In this document: piece after piece, positions 54,717 through 64,000 of the stretch
Numbering within the stretch: the stretch's first letter is position 1
Layout of the letters: each line of letters begins with the position of its first letter
Origin: Meloidogyne chitwoodi
Lineage: Eukaryota; Nematoda; Chromadorea; Rhabditida; Meloidogynidae
Assembly: GCA_015183035.1 (NCBI GenBank)
Contig: JACZZP010000007.1
Coordinates: 806,001 to 870,000 of the forward strand
Direction: 5' to 3'
DNA length: 64,000 nt
Position numbers and translations under genes: made by a program
Notes under the pieces: generated by a model
What the model saw: the letters and a program-made list of their open reading frames with translations, nothing else
Database searches by the model: none
Told to the model about the DNA's origin: nothing

Positions 54717-55634
54717 TTTCTCTTAGATTTCATTAATTCTTGTTACTTCCAATTCTTTGAAGTGATTTTTGAGAATATAAATAATATTAGCTGGATTTAC
54801 ATGTAATTTAAATACTTGCCGAAATCGTTTAATAACATTTGAGTTATTGTTCCAAATCGTAATACTTGCATAATGACACTATTATTAAATTTGAACTATA
54901 CATATGTTAAAAAAATTTTCAATATAAGTAATTATCAAAATAAACATAACTAAAAATTAAAATCGTTGAAAAATATTTTTTGTTTAACCCTTATATATTT
55001 TTGGATTATTTTTGGATTTTTATTTTATATATAGTTTTAATTATTTAAATTTAATTTCCTTCAATTCATCATGTAAAAAATCATTTAACTCCAGTTTATC
55101 CATTTCAACTTTAAACAATTCTCTAGTTTTATTTTACAAGTGAGATTGCGTCCTGTTGGCACTTTAGACATTACAGTTCTAATAAACATACAAATATTAG
55201 TAACGTGATTATAACATTTTTATTAATCATAATTGTGATTAACTTTTTTAAATTCAACCCGGCTTTTAGAACAAATCGGTTATTTGCAAGAGCATATCTT
55301 TGTATTTTATTTTTCCCTGTCTCAAGAGGCTCGCAAAACGATTATTCACATATTTTATATACAAGATTTCGGCAGATTTTTTGGAAATACATTATTCAAT
55401 TTTAATTTATTAGATCTAAAAGGACTACTATGGGTGATGAGTAGCTTAAAATCCTTTAAATTGTTTTTTTGTAATCATCATATTATGCTTTATCATTAAA
55501 ATATTTGTAAAGGTAAACCCGTTATTAAACTTTATAAATTAATCATAAACATAAATATATTAATAATATTCTCTTGGCCAGGAGGTTCTCTTTGCGAGAA
55601 ATAAATATACCTTTTCCTCAAAAAAGTGCTAAGA

Positions 55635-55726
55635 ACAGTAACTTCTTTGCACCTTTTTCAGTAACACATAATCTACCCACAGTGTCCAAAGAAATTGATG
55701 TTTCATCAGCTGCATATATATGAGTT
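55635..55726 (-). pseudogene. Second DDE_1/pogo-type transposase relic
   Basis: YAADETSISLDTVGRLCVTEKGAKKLL keeps the first catalytic Asp motif (ADET) and the following G-K motif of pogo/Tigger transposases when read in short blocks. It is distinct from the Tc5-like gene upstream. Confidence 0.45.
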
Positions 55727-56905
55727 AAACTGAATTTTTTAAATAAATTTTTATAAAATTTTACGGTTTATTGGTAGTTTATTATTTTTTAAATCAAATA
55801 AATAGTCGACTAGATAAAACTGGTTAATTTCTGACTAAAAAAAATTTTTTATTAAATAATTCAACAATATTTATATTTATGTCATAATGTTTCTTCCTTC
55901 ACTTTCTATTATATCTTAGTTTATTATCTAAATAAATATTAACAAAAATATTAAAAAAATTTATTATAAAATGAGATTATATAATTAAGTTAAAATATTA
56001 TTTTATTAAACTAACATAAGTACATAAATATTTTTATAAAAGTGATAGTTTATAATTTTCTGTTCATTAATATTATTTTTTAATAATTTAATTTAAATAA
56101 TGTTTATAATATAGCATAAATGAACTAAATATTACAAATTTTCTTATTTTAAAATATAATAAGGTAATTTTTATATCAACTTTCGGTTAATACTTGTTTT
56201 CTGCCTTCAATCCAATCGATTTTGCTGAAAAATTCGAATTTTACATTCCTTAATTTCCTATAATTTAGGTTTCCTTCATAAGTTTTATTTTATTAGGCCA
56301 AAAATTAAAATAAGTTTTTCAACAGATAGGTGAAAACTTTCTATGCAAAATTCCGCCAATGTTTTAGCAAATTTTGTAATCTTTAAGTCTAACTAACGCA
56401 AGACCCTGATAATATACAAAATTAAATGGCTTTATTTTAAAATAGTTATTAATAATAAAATTTATATTATTTTGTAAAAATAAAAATATTTTTAATTTAT
56501 ATTATTTTTAATCAATAAAAAATTTACAAATAATTTTAAATACTGCTATATTTATTTGAAAATGATTCAATATCATTGTCCAACAATTATTTTTTTTGTA
56601 AACCTTCAAGTTCGGCATGGGAAATTGAGGAAATTTTATGGAGAAAGTATTCTTTTAATTTTATAGAAAATTAAACGATTTCCTCATATGAGCTGTTGCT
56701 AAAAGCGATTATTAATTAAAATTTAAACCTCAAAAATTTTCAATTTAATTAATTCAAAACAGAAAATTTTAAAAGGTACTACTTATATCTATATGAAAAA
56801 AATAAAAATTGATTTTCTTTTAGAGATAATTTTATTTTCTCCTCATTTTAACTTGTGAGAGTAAAAATTTTATTAATAAATGTATAATATTTCTTTAAAT
56901 CCGTT
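55727..56905. other. AT-rich intergenic DNA
   Basis: No gene recognised. Confidence 0.45.
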
Positions 56906-56909
56906 TGGT

Positions 56910-56992
56910 GAATTTATTTTACAAGTGAGCAATCTGCGTCGTTGGCATTTTGGACATTGTAGTGTATTAGCTTTAAGACCATATTTTGCCAC
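56910..56992 (-). pseudogene. Possible ISXO2/Merlin-type zinc-ribbon relic
   Basis: Frame: KYGLKANTLQCPKCQRRRLL. Merlin/ISXO2 transposases start with such a 'GL....CP-C' zinc ribbon. Related fragments lie near 55130-55180 and 59960-60000 (KWLAQYGLMA). Very short, so tentative. Confidence 0.3.
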
Positions 56993-58665
56993 GCATTTTT
57001 GTTTTTTCAGTCTGAAAAATTGAAAAATGTCATAAATTTCTGATAATATACAACATTAACTAACTTTAATTTAAAGAATCGTTCTTTAAATTATATTTCA
57101 TCAATAAATATAATATTTATTTTTTAATTTAATATATTTTTTATCTTTTTTAATTTTCTTTAAATAGTCAATGATTTTATATTATTAATTTATATATTAT
57201 TTGCTCGACTTACTCTTATGTATCTCATAGATATATTTGCAATTTCATCACCTCTCTTGTATTAGAATTTATATGGAATGGAATAGTCATTTTTTTGTTT
57301 TTAAATAATTGATAACATTAAGTTTAATAAGGAAATTATGAATTTTTAAAGTATTAAATTTATATTTTCGTATCTGAAGAAATAATTTATTTTTAATATA
57401 CATAGAATTATTGCACATTATCAGTCTAACTAACGCAATACTCTAGTAATATGCAAATTAAATGTGCATGGTTGGTTCTTATAAACCTTCAGTATATTCA
57501 TGTTCTTTTTTTAGATTATTTGTAATATATTGTTTGTTGTGAATATTTTTAAGTCATTAATAATTTTGCTGGGATTAGGGATTGTGATACAAAACCTAAG
57601 GGACCTTGGCAATAGCAGAAAAAATTCTTTTATTGCAAATTTTATAATTTTTGGAAATTTAATTATCATAGTTTCTTACTCTAAATTCATTTATTCCAAA
57701 AATTTTTGTCTTCCTTAAATTTGGAACCAAGTATTCTTCGGGAACGTGACCATAATTTGTTAAAATATTTTGTTATTTTTTAAAATATTTAATAAAATTC
57801 ATGACCTAAGTATTTTGGTTTGCCTAGGACCTCAAATTGTAAAGTGCAATCGATATAAAAAATTTTTAGGAACGTCATATTTTTTTTTTAATAATATCAG
57901 GATATAATTAAAATATTAATTAATTTTAATTTATTTAACTTTATAAATTTACTAATTTTAAATAAATTCAAATCATTTATATAATTTTTAATATTTAAAT
58001 AATCACAATTTAACTTTGCAAATTGATTTTATAAATTTTTACCAATATATTTATCAATCTGAAGATATTTAATTTTTAATTTATTAAGTTTAACTTTTTA
58101 TTAAATGGTTAGTTTGTTTTTCTTTCTGTAGGTAGAACCAACAATTTGATAATGTTTAAAACAATAATCAGGCTGAGTCATAAACTTAGGAAATACATCA
58201 TGAAACGTCCATTATCCGCCATTATATTCTATACATTGATTTTTTTCTTTTATAAAATTACTTTTCTTTTTTTGTTTATTAATATAAGTAATAATTTCGA
58301 TCAATATTTTAAATTATTGGATCGAAACAAATCCAGATTTATTTGTAATGAATATTGTAAATAAAATAATAAATTAATTATGAATGTGTTTAACTACTGT
58401 GTAATATTTGCACAGTCTTGACATAGATAAAATAAAAGATAAACGAAATTTCATATTTAGTTTTGAAATTTTTTTAACTTTTCTGATTTTTGTTTGTTTT
58501 GTTTGTTTATGACTGCATACGCCGTTCAGCCAGAATTTCCTTTTAGGGGTTATCTCTGCTTTCGCTTTGGCCAGCTTTCTGAATTTTTTATTCAAGGAAA
58601 ATTTGGAAATGGCTACAAGGTCCCAATTTGTAACTTTCTTCCAAAGTCCGGGTTTTTATTTAATT
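56993..58665. other. AT-rich DNA
   Basis: A minus-strand frame at 58595-58374 (KKFRKLAKAKAEITPKRKF) is coding-like but unassigned. Otherwise nothing recognised. Confidence 0.35.
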
Positions 58666-58669
58666 TTAT

Positions 58670-58985
58670 TTTAAAAAATAATTTTTTTATATTCCTGAAC
58701 GCCTCATTAAATTAATTTTGCATTTTAATAACTGTTATATAATATTTATTTAATATTTTTTGTTAAATATTTTAAAAAATAAGGTATTGAAATTGATATG
58801 ATTAATTATTGTATTAAATCCTTTAAATTTTTCAATATTATGTATTTATTTAATAAATTTTCCATAATTTTTGAAATTTTTAATATCCAGCTCTGACCTA
58901 TATTGTAAGCATGATTTTGCCGTTAAATTTCTCGTATTTTGGTGTTTTGAAACTTTGTATACTAAATTCGCAAGTGGTTCACTAA
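58670..58985 (+). repeat. ~310-bp direct repeat with 60470-60785
   Basis: Both contain TATTCCTGAACGCCTCATTA at the start and CAGCTCTGACC with TTTTGGTGTTTTGAAACTTT at the end. The minus strand of the right part reads LVYKVSKHQNTRNL in this copy. Confidence 0.7.
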
Positions 58986-60469
58986 CAGTTTGATAATAAA
59001 TGTCGATAATTTACTATTGCTTCAATTTCACAAAAAAGTGTAACTAATTCATTTTTTGACAGAAGACTTCGTCCTATAATTCTTTTAATTGCTATTTTTG
59101 TTATGCCAACGATTCTTTCCTAGGCTCCTCCCTCCCTTGGGTTTCAAGGAAAAACAATTTTTTTATTTTAATATAAAAAATTGTTTTTATTCGAAATAAA
59201 ATTATTAAAAAAATAATTATTTATTTAATATATAAAAAATTTATTATTATTAAATAAATAATTAATTTTATTTATTAAAGTACAATTTTTTTGCGGGAAC
59301 CAGTTTATTAAATGAGTGTGACTGATTATTTTATTTTAAAGTTAAATTTAATTTATTTTAATTTATTTTAATAATAATAATAATAATTTTAAATTAAATA
59401 ATTTTATTTTTTTAACAAAGGCTCTGCTAGTAACTTGGCCTCATGCTTCTCAAATGGGCTAGCGTACCGCCATAAACAAAGTACCCATCCTATTTTTATG
59501 GCTAATCAGTTAAAAATTTCAATATAAAAATGTTTATTCCAATTAAAAAATTTAATAAAAGCAGCAATAGGCATATATAAAAATAAAACAAATTGAACTT
59601 AAAAATTAACATTTTTTACGTATATGTATAGACTTTTTAGATACCTAATAAACTAAAAAAGTGCCGTAGTTTCAATTATATGAACGCTATAATCCTTCAG
59701 ATTTTGTGATATATTCCGAAGTTAATGTTTTTATTACAATATTAAGAGTTCCAAATATGTACAATTACATGTCCACCACGAACCATTTATATATTTGATT
59801 ATTTTAAATTAACTTTTTATTTTTGTCACATTCTATACAATTTTCATTACAAAATATATTCTTTGTTTAATGATTTCACATTATTTGATGTTTTTCAGTG
59901 TATTTTTTACTTGAATACTAAAATAAATATAATTATAAAGGGAATTTTACTTATCAGATAGGCCATCAGACCATATTGTGCAAGCCATTTGAGAGTTTTT
60001 CACTTTGCTAACAAATTGAAAGTCATAAATTCTTGCTGATATACAAAATTAAATTACTTTAATTTAAAAGCCTTTCAAATATTTAATATTCCCTTGACTG
60101 GTTTATAGTGTTTTTCATTTAATTTTAATTAAAGCAACAAATGTATTTTTAATATATTAATCATACATATTTATAACATTGATTTTATTTTTACATTCTT
60201 TTTTAGTAAAATTAATTAATTTAAATGTTTTTTATTTTAAAATAAATAATCCTTTGTCGATACCCCAGCCTTGTCAAAAATATTTTCATGTTAATAATTT
60301 AAACAAGTATAAAATTGAATTTGCATTTAATTTATAAAATTATCAACAGTTGTTGAAGATTGAATAATAAATTCATAATGAAAAGGTGTTTTGTAATATT
60401 TATTTCCGTTAAAGCGCGTTGAATCTAATATTTGAGCTTTTAACAGTCTAATAACATATTATTTTTTAT

Positions 60470-60785
60470 TTTATTTTAAAAATTCATTTTTTTATATTCC
60501 TGAACGCCTCATTAATTTTTTTTTTGCTTCATTGAATTAAGTTAATTTTGCATTTTTAATTAATGTTATATTTTTTTGTTAAATTATTTGAAAAATATGG
60601 TATTAAAATTTATGATTACCTAATTTTTTTATTATTTTTAATATTATGTATTTATTTAATAAATTTTACATAATTTTTGAAATTTTTAATATCCAGCTCT
60701 GACCCATATTGTAAGCATGATATTTCCGTTAATTTTCTAGTATTTTGGTGTTTTGAAACTTTGTATACTAAATTCGCCTCTTCCA
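60470..60785 (+). repeat. ~310-bp direct repeat with 58670-58985
   Basis: Second copy, diverged by substitutions and small insertions. Confidence 0.7.
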
Positions 60786-63175
60786 AGATATCTATTGTGA
60801 CGTAGCTCTCATAAAATCTCTGTTATTTAAGCTCAAACGGTAGAAATTCCAAGAATTTTCGGCAATTTGTCTTCTCGCTTAATTTTGTTATTTTTAATAT
60901 TTAAATTGTTTTTATAATAATATTAATTATTTATTAATTTTTAAAAAATGAGAATTTAAGAAAATTTAAGAAATGTAATCTGCGCGGTCAAATATTCTGC
61001 TCAACGTTGATCTATGAGAGGAATATGACTGACGATGCCTGTTAAATGATTTTTAATTGTTCAAATTTAATTTTAAAAAATTATTTTAATTTTTCAATAT
61101 ACTTAAATTATATTTTTTTAATTTTAAATATTTTAAACATATTCTAACGTAGCCTTAATTTGTTAAAATATTTTTTATTTTTCAATAAATATTTATTAAA
61201 TTTTATTTTACCACAATCATAGATAGTTTTTTGTTGGGGACATTTCATAAAAATACATTTTCCGAATAAGAAACCTTTTCCAATTATAAGTTTTATTGCA
61301 ACAATAGCCTCCCCATACATTATTTGTATGATCTCTAAATTTTTAAATAATTTAGAAAGAATGAAAAATAACTTTACATAACAGCTGGTGAATGAACGTA
61401 AACAAGCAAATACATTTATTTCAACAAATGAATTAATTGTTAAGGTATAATGAAAATTGCTCAAAAACTAAAACAATTCGAGAGGTAATCAATTTGAATT
61501 ATATGATGGAAATAAATTAATTGTTAATAATTTGAATATAATAATAGATATTTTAGAAAATGAGTATACTTGTGTAGAACATGGTAATATAATTAAAAAA
61601 GGAAAATTATAATTTTTAAATTAAAAAATATTAATAAAATAACTTATAAGTAATAATTTAAGATATATCAGAACACAAATTTTTTATGTGGATCCGCTAA
61701 AATAAGACCCTCACTAATCAATCGTATAATGCTTGCTCGTGGCGTGTCAATACCTTTGATTTTTTCAATAAAAAACTTTTTGTATCTTTTATTATATTCT
61801 GAAATTACATAATTTAATTATTTAAAAATTTTTATTTATCTTACTTTTTCTTCTGTTCATGTTTAGCAATCGTATGTTGTTTTTTAGGAATACAATATAT
61901 TTTAATTATATAATTGTTGGATATAATTAAAATATTAATTAATTTATATTTATTTAACTTTATAAATTTACTACATACTTTTTAAAACCATGAATCTAAT
62001 ATAAAAACTATCCCTTAAGGTTCATTCTGATAAAATGTTCTTCAAACGCTCAAGTTGTAATTGATGTCATCTTTCCTGAGGAACTTGAAACACATATAGG
62101 CGATCAAAACAAGAAAGTTACTTAAACAATTTATTAAAAGAGCTAAGTAATTGGAGAGTTATATTTTATTAGTTAAATTATTAAATATTAATACCATTTT
62201 TAATGAAAATTTGAATTATTAATTTTTTTTATAAAAATTATGAATAGGTAAGAAAGTGAATTTTAAAAATTATGATTTTATTTAAAATTAATTATTAGAA
62301 AAAAAAATAAACTACAAGAATCAGCAAAAATTGAACAAGAATCTATTTAAAAAACAATTTAATACAAATAACAATTTTATTTTTATTAAGTAATTATTTA
62401 TTAAAATATTAAATATATTTACCTTTTAGAAAATATTCAAATTAGTCACCAACAAATATTCAATTAAAATAACCAATTTATTTCTATAAAATGTTAAATT
62501 CTATTAAACATATAAATTTTACATTTTAAATAAATAGAATTTTTTGAAATTTTATATTTTTGATAAAATTAAAATACCATCGTATTTTGAGGCAAGAATT
62601 TTTTTGACAATTCTCCTTACTTCATAGTTGCGCCTTCTTTTTGATTTTTAATCATATAGGTATTTTATTTTAATAGGTATTAAAATAAAATATATTTTAA
62701 AAATCAAAAAGAAGAAATGTCAATTCATAGCTCTCATTCTTCATCAACAATAGAAGAAAAAACAACAAAAATGAATTTAATAAAAAAATATAATTTATAT
62801 GGTGTTAATTGGTTGAAATATAAAAAATGTAAATAAATAAAATTTTATTTAAATAAAATTAATAATTAAATTATATTGTAAAAAATCTAATTATTATTTG
62901 AAATTAACTTTTTATTTTTTCACATTCTATAAAATTTTATTACAAAATTTATTTTTTCGTTTAATAATTTCACATTCTTTGATGTTTTTTAGTGTATATT
63001 AAAAATAATTTTGAAAAAATTTATAAATAATTTTTACAATTAAAAATTGTTTAAAAAATTATAAAATAATATTTATTTTAAAAATATTTATTTAAATTAT
63101 TAAAAAAAAAATAAAAATCGTGCGATCAATCTTAAAAAAAAGGAAAAATTAAAAAAGAAACGCCATAGCGTTCAT
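60786..63175. other. AT-rich DNA with weak coding-like patches
   Basis: 61464-61144 (minus) has an open frame with CPQQ and IVAIKLIIGKG that I cannot assign. 62717-62836 (plus) is a 39-residue frame of unknown meaning. 61905-61970 resembles 57895-57955. Confidence 0.35.
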
Positions 63176-63182
63176 TGAATTA

Positions 63183-63251
63183 ATGTGTGGCGATAATAAA
63201 TTGTGCCTCATTTTGAGCTGGAGCAATAATTTGTATATGTGTCCAATCCAT
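63183..63251 (-). pseudogene. PIF/Harbinger transposase relic (first catalytic Asp block)
   Basis: MDWTHIQIIAPAQNEAQFI matches the D-THI-I-AP--NE motif of HARBI1-type transposases, then a stop. A different part of the same superfamily is at 33395-33510. Confidence 0.5.
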
Positions 63252-63519
63252 CTTATTTAAAATATTTAAATAAATTATTTAAAATTGAGATTTTATTGTC
63301 ATAACATTTCCAGTCTGAAATTGAATTCTCCACACATAATGGGCTCCTTCAGTCGGAGTTAAATTTAATAATAATTATAAGTAGGATGATTTTGTTTTGA
63401 TTGTATTTTTTTTAAAATAATAAAAATTTATTTAATACTTACAATTTTGTATTTGACTTTGTTTATGCTCATTAATAATACGTTATAAATTTTTTATTTC
63501 TTGATCGTTAAATTTAATG

Positions 63520-63645
63520 AGATGGATGATTCATTTCAAATATTTTATTTTTGTTATCATGAATATCATTTTTAATTGTTATATAATCATAACCAGAAAG
63601 TTTTTCAAAAAATTTTATTATCTTTTTCTTTTTTATTTAAGATCA
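63520..63645 (-). pseudogene. Copy of the LTG-EY-TIKNDI family
   Basis: LSGYDYITIKNDIHDNKNKIF, then a stop after the following NH..SH. Closest to the frame at 52740-52560. Confidence 0.4.
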
Positions 63646-64000
63646 AACTGTCGATATTATTTTCTTTAACATATTTATAATTGCCGAAACATTTATCGGT
63701 ATAATCTTTAAAGTAATTCCTTTATTTTGCACCATTTTTTCAAATTTATCTAGTATTGTCTAGCCACTTTATAACGACATTTTTAAATATACTATTAGAA
63801 TGACAAACGGTTTTTTTGTTTACTTACGACTTTTCTAATTAAATGTGCCTAAATTAAGAAAATTATATTTAATTTATTATTACTATAGTATCAAATTTAC
63901 ACCTCGTTTTTATACTAAGGGCCCTGGAATTATGGCACTATACACTTTAATCCGTCGTCCATTGGTAATCATCGGGCCGTACCCCATCTGCCCTAAGAAA

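Noticed and set aside
1..64000. CRISPR arrays, rRNA and tRNA genes
   Set aside because: No regularly spaced direct repeats of CRISPR type, and I could not fold a convincing tRNA or find rRNA core words. A tRNA search program would be needed to exclude a diverged tRNA.

Overview
The window is very AT-rich eukaryotic DNA with short introns (40-45 nt, GT...AG, often ending in TTTAAAG or TTTTAG) and pyrimidine-rich acceptors placed directly before start codons. Together with the mix of Tc5-like, PIF/Harbinger-like, PIF1/Helitron-like, hAT-like and Polinton elements, this suggests a nematode, possibly a Meloidogyne-like plant parasite. The taxon is an inference; no rRNA or clear housekeeping locus is present to fix it.

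The centrepiece is a complete-looking Polinton/Maverick-type virus-like element at 8170-17366 (9197 bp). Its termini are 5'-AGTAGTGTATAATAAGG and its reverse complement, its terminal inverted repeats (TIRs) are about 300 bp, and a perfect 6-bp target duplication, CTTAAA, flanks it. One strand carries a tightly packed, partly overlapping virion-formation module: FtsK/HerA-type packaging ATPase, two conserved Polinton proteins of unknown role, retroviral-type integrase with a chromodomain, penton-like minor capsid protein, a Gly-rich basic core-like protein, double-jelly-roll major capsid protein, adenovirus-type cysteine protease, a small signal-anchored membrane protein, and a two-exon gene whose product ends in an Argonaute PAZ-like segment. 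On the opposite strand, still inside the TIRs, is an apparently intact two-exon gene for a TATA-binding protein (TBP) reduced to its core, with all four DNA-intercalating phenylalanines. Several element genes carry a TATA box (GTATATAAG three times, near-matches at others) 27-34 nt before the ATG. The family DNA polymerase (PolB) is absent and there is no room for it. The reading I propose is a polymerase-less Polinton that brings its own promoter-recognition factor and an Argonaute-derived small protein.

Around the element the DNA is a graveyard of repeats. A 2.9-kb direct repeat (2679-5570 and 18808-21725) brackets it. Upstream lie a Harbinger-like MITE (621-1135), a GC-rich hAT-like MITE (1217-1411, 8-bp target duplication) and a 98-nt miRNA-precursor-like hairpin (2026-2123). 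Downstream are a broken NADAR-domain gene (17579-18214; second copy 43496-43881) followed by a ~260-bp segment that lies in opposite orientations in the two copies, scattered exons of an SF1 helicase family, PIF1/Helitron helicase relics, another hAT-like MITE (35404-35831), a TA-flanked element with a nested foldback (37463-38619), a 102-bp palindromic minisatellite (45240-45650), a multi-exon RING-finger gene (47561-48569), a decayed Tc5-like transposase (52937-54716) and relics of further transposase families to the right edge.

Outside the Polinton I see no gene that is convincingly intact from start to stop. Most long stretches are AT-rich and non-coding.
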